Origin: CAYYNP01 sp964472545
Lineage (GTDB): Bacteria > Planctomycetota > Planctomycetia > Pirellulales > Thermoguttaceae
Assembly: GCA_964472545.1 (NCBI GenBank)
Contig: CAYYNP010000106.1
Location: 1 to 28,648 of the forward strand
Length of the DNA: 28,648 nucleotides
Direction of reading: 5' to 3'
The translations under genes and the position numbers were made by a program. Below are positions 8,801 through 15,000 of the stretch, piece by piece. Positions within the stretch are counted from its first letter, which is position 1; each line of letters begins with the position of its first letter. Below the pieces are notes generated by a model. That model was not told where the DNA came from and ran no database searches. It was given only the letters and a program-made list of their open reading frames with translations.

Positions 8801-9862
8801 CAGCTTTTCCGCATCGGCTGCAAGGAGATCGTGCGCTGCCTGGTCGTTTCTTCCGAAGACTGGCACACCGGCAACAACGCCCGCCGGCGATCCGACGATC
8901 AACTGATCGAGTTGTTGGAAAACGCGACCGAGGCCTTGCTGCAATGCTGGATCAGCCACAGCCGCGGAGTGCGGCTCTCCGTGCTCGAATCGGTCACCGA
9001 CGAAAAGCGGTTCCGCACGCTGCGGCGGTTCATCGAGCAGTTCGGCGGCGATCTGTTCACGCAGCATTTCATGACCTTGGGTAACCTCAACGCGATTCTG
9101 CACCAAGGCACCGAAACCTACCTGCAAGCGCTGGCCGAGCAGCCCGAGGCCGAAGAGCTGCGGCTGGTGGCCGAGTTGGACCGCGGGATATCGCTTCAGC
9201 AAGCGGCCGAGCATCTGGAGGTGATCCTCGATGCCGTGGTCGAGAACTACGCGGAGTACGTCGACTACAACAGCACCACGACCCAATCGGACCGCGGCGA
9301 AATGCTGCACACGTTGCTCGATTTTCTGCGGTTGCGGGCGAATTACGACCGGGTCGCCTGGCGGCTGCTGCCGGTGGTCTTGGCCCACGAGGTGATGGTT
9401 CGCTGTGGCCGAGACGAGGCGGCGGCCACCTGGCGCGAGGCGGTCGTGCGGCGCACCCGGGAATCCGCCGAAGACCACGTCAAACGGCTGGCGCGTCTGA
9501 GCCGTCGCCACGGGATGCGGCTCTCGAGCATCGCCGACCGCGTGGGCGAGCGTTTCGTGCGCCCGCTGGCGATCGATCGGCTTTGTGCCTTGGTCCGCCC
9601 GGCGATCGACGAACTCAACGCGGGCGAGCCCCAAGAGGCCTTTGGCCGGCTGCAAGCGGAGATTGCCGAGCTCACCGCCGAACCCTCCGGAACCGGCTTC
9701 GAGATCCCGGCGTGGCTGGACGCCTTGCAGCAGGAGGTCGAGTTGGCATTGTCCCAGAGCGTCGAAGACGACGAATCGCTAAGCCCCGACCTCCGCATTT
9801 CGCCAGTGCGGCTTTCGCTCGCCGATGCCCGAGCCGAGGTCGAATCGATGGAAGAGGATTAG
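5879..9862 (+). CDS. Very large helical protein of unknown function
   Basis: A 1327-residue soluble protein without signal peptide or transmembrane segment, so probably cytoplasmic. The ATG at 5879 is preceded by GGGGAGAGG at good spacing. The sequence is Leu/Ala/Glu/Arg rich with long predicted helices and many Ala-rich pairs of the kind seen in TPR-like alpha-solenoids (for example LAQVYARMGYTEAAAAEVRVVSV and ALVVEALLQQRDLVAAMALLIQWL). A strongly acidic, probably disordered stretch (NGEEPDEETGDDDG) lies near residues 690-704. It contains no catalytic motif I can name. It is followed after 204 bases by a membrane protein in the same direction; the two may act together, but a promoter in the gap suggests separate control. 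I do not recognise the family and suspect a planctomycete-restricted protein. Intact frame and uniform GC-rich codon use argue for a functional gene. Confidence 0.85.
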   Translation: MARGDDQQTDDQQTIAQEILGYLNFSSGTPDASFLRNLNDLFGQIDDGEPQNTPAWQSLGQVLQNTLGRLRGQSDAFREVAQAEAVLRLVFDVALDAYRHHHRDLLQHQTDESLFRPLFIGRLFEAVLQQGGPWDESDRIVAGALRQLNDFLGHRPVAVLETEQKIRPYAHEYVRPIPLYVRDAGVAVGRYRELIERALEILDATDSSLLFQAWFDPEMLDELAMDPRAFDFDHPVSKRPNYLYGQWDPDKLDGSGFCRRFVVQEVALEAMMSRVEDRKDLPREEALFEAAAVLAGTMLMGSGVSGNRPDAHDSDTTLATLVQHIAIYRDAFYGQLLSRLSGRHSERLRAETLTLRQPFGGARQDFNQHLARRRAEQLEHVQLAQVYARMGYTEAAAAEVRVVSVASARMTCDIRCRLTATRAAVGRGELAAAAALIPEIEDMLHRAIECGALVDPWNILGFGAQYSLFPAIENSVPDHRVEELIDLLGEIFGIYVQLQKAAAAAGDAGLRESLSGGLDRLAVWWDKFASTEIGSVDGISGRETCRSADHVADVLRAWHEAGTAAGDVAFWRGHVERFRSAKAYALVVEALLQQRDLVAAMALLIQWLSQSEEIPLIEEGYSFHELAWRWMEDLWRRPAADPATSKDEAPAASADSRWALSRKFLDYLEANAGEYWEVPLFELATDAADNGEEPDEETGDDDGLFGAAYEGVTYRDSTDDGFDGEMIEGVTDASDLALTHEGERVVTRLAMHSSLARLWKLAAVASAADSESPQPDPGAAAKEREAALAGWLAQATANAKRLAALTEAVHRYRIPPPIGSHESLVEFDRHRGVKEMLLEQIIATSVEVADAAELIRGAMLDPHAASGGSPDNTWREPAAGVLRGVLRGDVSAVRDSLEDLIDELREQPLLYVALGRGGNPRRIVQSRSVQRLLRRLLGCLPRLGLVNETLRLIETIQEMELDHPVGAGGITEFDQLFRIGCKEIVRCLVVSSEDWHTGNNARRRSDDQLIELLENATEALLQCWISHSRGVRLSVLESVTDEKRFRTLRRFIEQFGGDLFTQHFMTLGNLNAILHQGTETYLQALAEQPEAEELRLVAELDRGISLQQAAEHLEVILDAVVENYAEYVDYNSTTTQSDRGEMLHTLLDFLRLRANYDRVAWRLLPVVLAHEVMVRCGRDEAAATWREAVVRRTRESAEDHVKRLARLSRRHGMRLSSIADRVGERFVRPLAIDRLCALVRPAIDELNAGEPQEAFGRLQAEIAELTAEPSGTGFEIPAWLDALQQEVELALSQSVEDDESLSPDLRISPVRLSLADARAEVESMEED

Positions 9863-9877
9863 CCGGCGTCTCCCATC

Positions 9878-9907
9878 GGCCGTAGCCGAATTCGCCAGAA
9901 TTTGGCC
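9878..9907. repeat. 30-bp dispersed element, copy 2
   Basis: This is the inverted counterpart of 56-85 (28 of 30 identical) and starts 15 bases after the stop of the 1327-residue gene. It is followed by a short hairpin in which TTGGCC (9902-9907) pairs with GGCCAA some 14 bases later. Both copies read in the same direction relative to the gene they follow, which suggests a 3'-end-associated REP-like sequence. Confidence 0.6.
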
Positions 9908-9993
9908 GTTTTGGGAATGCCGGCCAAAGCCCGGCAGCTTCGGCTCCCCGGGATTCTCGGTAGAATCACAGCAAGCCCTCTCCGATTCCCAGC

Positions 9994-10021
9994 TTGCGTA
10001 GATGACCCAACCCCGTATAAT
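9994..10021 (+). promoter_or_regulatory. Sigma-70-like promoter for the membrane protein gene
   Basis: A perfect TATAAT (-10) at 10016-10021 is preceded, with a 16-base spacer, by TTGCGT (a 3-to-4-of-6 match to TTGACA). A transcript would start near 10028, about 40 bases before the ATG at 10067. In DNA this GC-rich a perfect -10 box in the right place is notable, but it has not been tested. Confidence 0.55.
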
Positions 10022-10066
10022 ACCGGCCGTTGCGGTCCTGGACGACATTCGGCGAGGATTCCTGCC

Positions 10067-11401
10067 ATGCTAGATAACCAAACGGGAACGACACGTAGCG
10101 TAATCTGGTCGGAAGTCTGTCCTTGGCTGGTCATTCTGCGGACGTTCCGTCTGGCGACCAGCCTCCGCGTGATGCCGCTGGCGGCCGCGGCCGCCGTGCT
10201 CACGCTGTGCGGCTGGGCCGTGTTGCACCACGCCTTCACCGACGAAAGCGAGCCGCCGCAGCCGACCGACTGGATGGGTGCCAGTGCCGACGATCCGTGG
10301 GATGCCATGACGGGCATGGTTCCCATTGAGCCGAATCGGCCCGGTTCGGCCGGTTTCTCGGATGCCGTCCGGGAATCGACGCTCCCGACCACCGCGACCG
10401 GACAGCCGGGCAATCCGCTGCTGGGAACGTGGACCCAATTCAGCCGCCCGGTGTGGGAATTGTTTCGGATCGAGGTCAGCGTCGAGGGCCTGGCGTGCCT
10501 GTTGCTCTGTGGGTTGTGGGCGTTGGCGATCTGGGCCTTTGTCGGCGGGGCCATCTCGCGGATGGCCGCGGTGCAGTTGGCCTGCGAGGAACAGGTCGGA
10601 CTGGTGGCCGCGCTGCGCTACGCCTGCTCGAAATGGCGGTCCTATTTCTCCGCCCCGCTGATCCCTTTGCTGGGTATCGTGGTGGTCGGAATGCCGGTTT
10701 GGGTGCTGGGGCTGTTGATGCGGTCCGACTTCGGCGTGCTGCTGACGGCGCTGGTCTGGCCGCTGGCCATCATCGCCGGGCTGATCATGGCCGTCTTGCT
10801 GCTGGGACTGCTCTTCGGCTGGCCCTTGATGTTTGCCACGATCAGCGCCGAAGGGACCGACAGCTTCGACGCCCTGAGCCGCTGCTACGCCTACACCTTC
10901 GGCCGGCCGCTACGATATCTCTGCTATGCACTGGTGGCCGCCGTCTTCGGTGCCCTCTGTTGGCTGTTGGTGCAAATGTTCGCCGCCGGCGTGGTCCACT
11001 TACCCTATTGGGCCGCCGGTTGGGCGGCCGGTTCCGAACGCATCGAGTCGATCGCCACGGAGAGCGAAGACACCGACGATCCGGAGGCGGCCGACGAGAA
11101 CGACGACGATGCGGCGTCCGACGACTCGCCCAGCGGCGTGTTCACGGCCGGGCGAGCCGTCATCCGGTTCTTCGGCGGATGCGTGGCCCTGCTGGCGGTC
11201 GGCTTCTTCTACGCCTACTTCTGGGTCGCCTCGACCGCCATCTACTTCCTCCTGCGCCACGACGTCGATGCCACCGAGATGGACGAAGTCTTTCTCGACG
11301 AAGACGCCAGCGAAGAAGAGTTCGGCCTGCCGGCACTCGCCACCGACGAAGCGGGCGCGCCGGGGGTCGAGGAGGGAGAAGATGAGGGGGTGACAGGGTG
11401 A
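10067..11401 (+). CDS. Multi-pass membrane protein of unknown function
   Basis: A 444-residue protein with a hydrophobic segment near residues 32-52, another near 145-170, two adjacent hydrophobic blocks around 200-265 (LIPLLGIVVVGMPVWVLGLL and AIIAGLIMAVLLLGLLF), one around 285-310 and one around 370-400. That gives roughly six to seven membrane spans. An acidic loop (EDTDDPEAADENDDDAASDD) lies between the last spans, and the C-terminus is acidic. The ATG at 10067 is used because GAGGA lies eight bases upstream; the open frame extends further 5' but crosses the likely promoter. No transporter or enzyme signature is evident. The last codons (EGVTG, stop) are encoded by the 8-bp repeat array that bounds the neighbouring four-helix-bundle cassette, so the original C-terminus may have been altered. 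Confidence 0.82.
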   Translation: MLDNQTGTTRSVIWSEVCPWLVILRTFRLATSLRVMPLAAAAAVLTLCGWAVLHHAFTDESEPPQPTDWMGASADDPWDAMTGMVPIEPNRPGSAGFSDAVRESTLPTTATGQPGNPLLGTWTQFSRPVWELFRIEVSVEGLACLLLCGLWALAIWAFVGGAISRMAAVQLACEEQVGLVAALRYACSKWRSYFSAPLIPLLGIVVVGMPVWVLGLLMRSDFGVLLTALVWPLAIIAGLIMAVLLLGLLFGWPLMFATISAEGTDSFDALSRCYAYTFGRPLRYLCYALVAAVFGALCWLLVQMFAAGVVHLPYWAAGWAAGSERIESIATESEDTDDPEAADENDDDAASDDSPSGVFTAGRAVIRFFGGCVALLAVGFFYAYFWVASTAIYFLLRHDVDATEMDEVFLDEDASEEEFGLPALATDEAGAPGVEEGEDEGVTG

Positions 11402-11457
11402 CGGGGTGACAGGGTGACGGGGTGACGGGGTGACGGGGTGAGGGGTGACGGGGTGAA
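11387..11457 (+). repeat. 8-bp tandem array, left arm of cassette
   Basis: Nine units of GGGGTGAC or AGGGTGAC (one unit lacks the last base, the last ends in A). The array encodes the end and stop codon of the upstream membrane protein and holds the GTG start codons of the four-helix-bundle gene. Each unit resembles the extended Shine-Dalgarno GGAGGTGA, so the array could bind ribosomes at several positions. Confidence 0.92.
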
Positions 11458-11836
11458 GAAGAGGATCAAGACGCATTGTGATTTGGAGGTCTATCAGAAG
11501 GCGCTGGATGCGGCGATGATGATCTTCGAGTTGTCGAAGCGGTTTCCGAAGGAGGAGGTCTACTCGCTGACGGACCAGATTCGGCGGGCGTCGCGCGGCG
11601 TTTGTGCGAATCTTGCGGAAGCTTGGCGAAAACGCCGCTACGAAGCAGCGTGGGTGAGCAAGCTCTCCGACTGCGAAGCTGAAGCGGCCGAGACGCAAGT
11701 CTGGCTGGAATTCGCCGTCAAGTGCAACTACCTCACTCGCGACGACGGCAAGCGACTCTATCTCACGTACGACGAAATCCTCGCCACGCTCGTCGGCATG
11801 ATCCGCCACCCAGAAACCTGGGTCCTGCACAAATAA
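11453..11836 (+). CDS. Four-helix-bundle protein (23S rRNA intervening-sequence family)
   Basis: A 127-residue protein clearly of the PF05635 type. It has the N-terminal DLEVYQKALDAAMMIFELSKRFPKEE, the central YSLTDQIRRASRGVCANLAEAW (the family's most conserved stretch), then WVSKLSDCEAEAAETQVWLEF and a C-terminal helix. Members form small bundles that oligomerise; known examples are encoded in 23S rRNA intervening sequences, and Avd of diversity-generating retroelements is related. The molecular role of free-standing copies is not established. Neither an rRNA gene nor a reverse transcriptase is nearby. The start is ambiguous because the repeat array offers several GTG codons; GTG at 11453 gives the usual family N-terminus, GTG at 11438 would add five residues. 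The gene sits between two host genes inside inverted repeat arrays, and its codon use is less GC-biased at third positions than its neighbours, consistent with transfer. Confidence 0.9.
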   Translation: MKKRIKTHCDLEVYQKALDAAMMIFELSKRFPKEEVYSLTDQIRRASRGVCANLAEAWRKRRYEAAWVSKLSDCEAEAAETQVWLEFAVKCNYLTRDDGKRLYLTYDEILATLVGMIRHPETWVLHK

Positions 11837-11884
11837 CTCACCCCGTCACCTTGTCACCCCCTCACCCCCTCACCCCCTCATCCT
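11837..11884 (-). repeat. 8-bp tandem array, right arm of cassette
   Basis: Six units (CTCACCCC, GTCACCTT, GTCACCCC, CTCACCCC twice, CTCATCCT) begin immediately after the TAA of the four-helix-bundle gene and end at the base before the stop codon of the P-II-type gene. They are the reverse complement of the left array units, so the arms are inverted. Confidence 0.9.
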
Positions 11885-12232
11885 CTACACGGCTCCCGGC
11901 CCGCGCCCTCCGTCGCTGAGTTGGATGCTTTCGTCGCCGGGCAACACAAACACCTTCCCGTCGCCGATCGAGCCTTCCGGGCCGGTGCGTGCCACGTTGA
12001 CGATCGTCTCGATGGTCCGTTCGAGGAAGTCGTCGTTGACCAAGATCTCCAAGGCCACCTTGCGCAACACCTGGGCTTCGTGCTTCTGGCCGCGAAAGAC
12101 CTCGGTGCGCCCGAGCTGCTGGCCGAATCCCTGCATGTCGCAGACGGTCATCCGGGTGACATCGAGCTTCTCCAGCGCCTCGCGGACGGCACTGAGTTTT
12201 GGCGGCTGGATAATGGCAACGACCAGTTTCAC
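11885..12232 (-). CDS. P-II-family signalling protein, atypical T-loop
   Basis: A 115-residue protein with the GlnB/GlnK fold signatures: MKLVVAIIQPPKL, the T-loop region GFGQQLGRTEVFRG, LEILVNDDFLERTIETIVNVARTG and the B-loop-like IGDGKVFVLP. P-II trimers bind ATP/ADP and 2-oxoglutarate and control nitrogen metabolism through the T-loop. The numbering aligns without gaps to E. coli GlnB as far as the T-loop, and there the uridylylated Tyr51 is His and Tyr46 is Phe. The B-loop has about three extra residues (TGPEGSIGDG), and the nucleotide-phosphate arginines near 101-103 (RIR in GlnB) read QLS. It may therefore respond to ligands without uridylylation or have a changed ligand. The GTG at 12232 is chosen for its GGGAGG seven to eight bases upstream and the canonical N-terminus. 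No amtB or glnA is adjacent. Confidence 0.9.
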   Translation of the reverse strand: MKLVVAIIQPPKLSAVREALEKLDVTRMTVCDMQGFGQQLGRTEVFRGQKHEAQVLRKVALEILVNDDFLERTIETIVNVARTGPEGSIGDGKVFVLPGDESIQLSDGGRGPGAV

Positions 12233-12751
12233 GCGGTCACCTCCCTCACGAGATGGCAATCCCAGTGCCTCACCTCAACCCGCCCCGCCCGACTCGCCCC
12301 GCCCGACTCGCCCCGCCCAGCCCGGCGGCATCGAAAGGGCGGCCCTGCGATGTGTCTAACATAGTCGCCGGGCCGTTTGACGCAAATACGAATGGGCCGG
12401 CCGTGTCGTTCTCGCCGAGCCGATGGAGCAACGACACCACATCCTTTAGGGGGCAAAAGTCGGCCCGCGCATTGAGCCTGACCACTGGTCCAACCTATTA
12501 TTCCGCATCTTTCGCAAGCCGGCGAATGGTGGGCTGAGTTTAGACAGTCCGAGGTGGCATATGTCGTAACCCACCGCAGCAGCCGCGCATCCAAGATGCT
12601 AAGTAGTTGGTAGCAGCGAAATTGATGGGTGGAAAACCCGTATTCTCCCACGACGCCACATCGGGAATAATCCCCCTGGCGTCAGATTCCGGGCACAAGA
12701 GTGCCGGGGGAAGCGTACACCGATTGGAGCGGGGATGGAGACGGAATACAC
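12233..12751. other. Divergent intergenic region
   Basis: About 520 bases lie between the P-II-type gene (minus) and the DsbD-type gene (plus). It contains the short 14-bp tandem repeat at 12281-12318 and otherwise nothing I can assign. Frames that cross it lack starts and family resemblance. Promoters for both flanking genes should be here but no near-consensus box stands out. Confidence 0.5.
12281..12318. repeat. 14-bp tandem repeat, about 2.7 units
   Basis: Two perfect 14-base units GCCCGACTCGCCCC (12287-12300 and 12301-12314) are flanked by partial units. The array lies 50 bases upstream of the P-II-type start codon on the non-coding side. It is C-rich on the plus strand, so transcripts from the minus strand would be G-rich. 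Confidence 0.75.
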
Positions 12752-14833
12752 ATGAGAAGACGTGACTTGCGATATTTGACGGCGATCTGCTTCGTGCTCG
12801 CGGCGTTGACGGTACCGTCGCACGCGATCGGGCAGTCGGAATTGCCTTGGCAAACCGATCTGCCGTGGCAGACCGATCCGGCGATGCCCGGCCCAGTGCT
12901 TCCCGGCACGGCGTTCCCCAGCCCGGAACTGCCATCGAGTCCGCTGGTGACCGTCAAGGCCCAGTTCACCGTCGGCGAAGCACCGGACAAGCCGGGCCGG
13001 CTGTTCGTAGAAGCCACGATGGCCGCCGGCTTTCACATCTACTCGATGAACAAGACCGACGGCAATCTGGTGCCCACCACCTTCAGACTGCCAAACTCCC
13101 CCGACTACCAGGTTGGCCCGTGGCAGGCCAGCCCGGATGCCGTACCACACGACGACCCAAGGCTTGGTCTGTCCGAACACCACAACGAGCGTGTGGTCTT
13201 CTACGCGCCGTTGACGCTCCGCGAGGGTGTCGACGTGGCCTCGCTGGTGATCATAGGCGTGATGCACGCCCTGCCCTGCACGGAGAAGAGTTGCGATCGG
13301 CCGACGGACTTCCCGTTCTCGGCCACACAAGGGCCCGGCCTGTCGCTGCCGGGAGAGCAGACCACCGCCGCTTCCCACCCGGCCTCGCAGGCCGCCGACG
13401 AGGGCCCCGTCTTCGACCCCGAGAAGGTCGAAACCCGGGAGAAGGTCGAAGCCACGTCGATGCTTGGCGCCATCTTCTTCGCCTTCCTCGGCGGGCTGAT
13501 TCTCAACGTGATGCCGTGCGTGCTTCCCGTGATTGGGCTGAAGATCCTCTCGTTCTTCGAGCAGGCCGGCAAGAGCCGCCAGCGGGCGTTCGTGCTCAAC
13601 GCATGGTACTCGGCGGGCCTGATGTCGGTGTTTCTCGCGTTGGCCGCGATGGGCGTGGCGCTGGCCGACATGTTCACCGAAGAGCTGTTCGGCATCATCA
13701 TGGCCTCGGTCGTGTTCGTGATGGCGCTGAGCTTGATGGGTGTTTGGGAGTTGCGGCCACCCAGTTTCCTCGGCGGCCGTAAGTCGATGGAATTGGCCGA
13801 GAAAGAAGGGCCCATCGGCGCTTTCTTCAAGGGCATCATCACCACGCTGTTGGCGATCCCCTGCGGCGCGCCGCTGTTGAGCCCCGCCTTGGAGTGGGCC
13901 GGCGCGCAGCCGGCGACCCACGTCTACCTGGTGTTCGCCACGATCGGCCTGGGCATGGCCAGCCCGTATCTGATCATCGGCGCGTTTCCGGAGATGCTCC
14001 GCTTCCTGCCCAAGCCGGGGCCTTGGATGGAGACCTTCCAAAAGGCGATGGGCTACCTGCTGCTGGTGGCCGTGGTGTGGATCCTCTACTTCCTGCCGAT
14101 TGCCGACGTGGTGCCCACGATCGCGTTGCTCTTCGGCCTCTGGTTTGCCTGTTGGGTGATCGGACGCGTTTCGCTCGTGGCGCCGCCGAAAGAGCGGGCG
14201 ATCGCCTGGGGGCTGGCCGTGCTCGTCGTTGCCGGGTCGGCGGTCGTTTCGTTCCCGCTGCTGATTCGGCCCGCAGTGCGGCACAAATTGGAGAAGTACG
14301 TCGACGCCCAGATCGTCGAAACGAACCACGATGAAGCGGTCCGCCAGCGGACGATCGCCATGCAGTATGAAGAGATCAACGCGATCGCGTCGAACGCTCA
14401 GACCGACGGCAGCGGCGCCGTGGCAACCGCCGACGTCGAGGCCAGCGAGTTGCCCTGGCAGCCGTTCAACCGCGCGGCGTTCGAGCAGTTGGTCCGGCAA
14501 CGCAAGACCGTGCTGATCGACTTTACGGCCGACTGGTGTTTCACCTGCAAGACGCTCGAGAGCGTGGTGCTCAACACCAAGCTGACGCGGGAGGCCGTCG
14601 ACCGAAATGGCGTCGTCACACTGCAGGCCGACTGGACCAACGGAGCCCCGGAAGTGACCGAGATGCTCAACATCCTCGGCAGCCGCCAGGTCCCCGTGGT
14701 GGCCGTTTTCCCCGCCGGCAATCCCAACCAGCCGATCGTCTTCCGCGGCGGGTTCACACGAGGCGCCCTGCTCGAAGCACTCGAAGAGGCCGGGCCCTCG
14801 CAACCGTCGAGCAGTCAAGCCAAGGCGTTTTGA
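12752..14833 (+). CDS. dsbD: DsbD-family thiol:disulfide interchange protein
   Basis: A 693-residue protein that passes reducing power from cytoplasmic thioredoxin across the inner membrane to extracytoplasmic thiol proteins. Signal peptide MRRRDLRYLTAICFVLAALTV leads into a DsbD alpha-type immunoglobulin-like domain with a cysteine pair (LPCTEKSC, Cys176/181). A central membrane domain of about eight spans follows, with the conserved membrane cysteines in NVMPCVLPVIGLK (Cys256) and AIPCGAPLLSP (Cys371). The C-terminal thioredoxin domain has WCFTC (Cys596/599) and a cis-Pro loop (RQVPVVAVF). All three redox cysteine pairs are thus present. The ATG at 12752 is used because it starts the signal peptide directly; an in-frame ATG at 12701 is less likely. 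A short LPWQTD duplication follows the signal peptide. Likely partners are cytochrome c maturation or periplasmic disulfide proteins, none of which are encoded here. Confidence 0.92.
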   Translation: MRRRDLRYLTAICFVLAALTVPSHAIGQSELPWQTDLPWQTDPAMPGPVLPGTAFPSPELPSSPLVTVKAQFTVGEAPDKPGRLFVEATMAAGFHIYSMNKTDGNLVPTTFRLPNSPDYQVGPWQASPDAVPHDDPRLGLSEHHNERVVFYAPLTLREGVDVASLVIIGVMHALPCTEKSCDRPTDFPFSATQGPGLSLPGEQTTAASHPASQAADEGPVFDPEKVETREKVEATSMLGAIFFAFLGGLILNVMPCVLPVIGLKILSFFEQAGKSRQRAFVLNAWYSAGLMSVFLALAAMGVALADMFTEELFGIIMASVVFVMALSLMGVWELRPPSFLGGRKSMELAEKEGPIGAFFKGIITTLLAIPCGAPLLSPALEWAGAQPATHVYLVFATIGLGMASPYLIIGAFPEMLRFLPKPGPWMETFQKAMGYLLLVAVVWILYFLPIADVVPTIALLFGLWFACWVIGRVSLVAPPKERAIAWGLAVLVVAGSAVVSFPLLIRPAVRHKLEKYVDAQIVETNHDEAVRQRTIAMQYEEINAIASNAQTDGSGAVATADVEASELPWQPFNRAAFEQLVRQRKTVLIDFTADWCFTCKTLESVVLNTKLTREAVDRNGVVTLQADWTNGAPEVTEMLNILGSRQVPVVAVFPAGNPNQPIVFRGGFTRGALLEALEEAGPSQPSSSQAKAF

Positions 14834-14875
14834 GAGTTGCCATGAAAACCTCGCATCCGCCGCCGCCATCGAGAC

Positions 14876-14969
14876 TAGCCGTGGGCGGAAGCCCCCGGAC
14901 GGTCCGAAGTCCTCTGGGCTTGACGTGACTGGCTGCTGCGGGCCCTCCGGGGGCTTCCGCCCACGGCTA
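14876..14969. repeat. Long palindrome (REP-like hairpin), copy 2
   Basis: A perfect 24-base inverted repeat (arms 14876-14899 and 14946-14969) with a 46-base loop; the arm starts TAGCCGTGGGCGGAAGCCCC. It belongs to the same family as 1732-1808, with different loop length and loop sequence. It is placed between the convergent ends of the DsbD-type gene and the Gfo/Idh/MocA gene, where it could act as a bidirectional 3' structure. Confidence 0.85.
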
Positions 14970-15000
14970 CGAGCCCTCTCAGGGTGCCACGACACTTCCG

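Larger units (their letters stand above)
11387..11884. mobile_element. Putative repeat-bounded four-helix-bundle gene cassette
   Basis: The segment consists of nine 8-bp units (GGGGTGAC type) at 11387-11457, a 127-codon four-helix-bundle gene, and six complementary units (GTCACCCC/CTCACCCC type) at 11837-11884. The left array begins inside the last codons of the upstream gene and the right array ends exactly at the stop codon of the downstream convergent gene. A transcript could fold with the two arrays paired, enclosing the gene in a long stem-loop. This resembles, in design, the intervening sequences of bacterial 23S rRNA, which carry the same protein family and are bounded by complementary ends. 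Mobility is inference; no target duplication or recombinase is visible. Confidence 0.5.

Noticed and set aside
8567..9655. Minus-strand open frame of 362 codons within the 1327-residue gene
   Set aside because: No start signal or recognisable motif; composition is that of a reverse-strand shadow.
11438..11836. Avd accessory gene of a diversity-generating retroelement
   Set aside because: The fold family is related, but no reverse transcriptase, template repeat or variable repeat is present nearby.
11387..11884. CRISPR array or 23S rRNA intervening sequence
   Set aside because: The 8-bp units are contiguous without spacers, and neither flank resembles rRNA; both flanks are protein genes.
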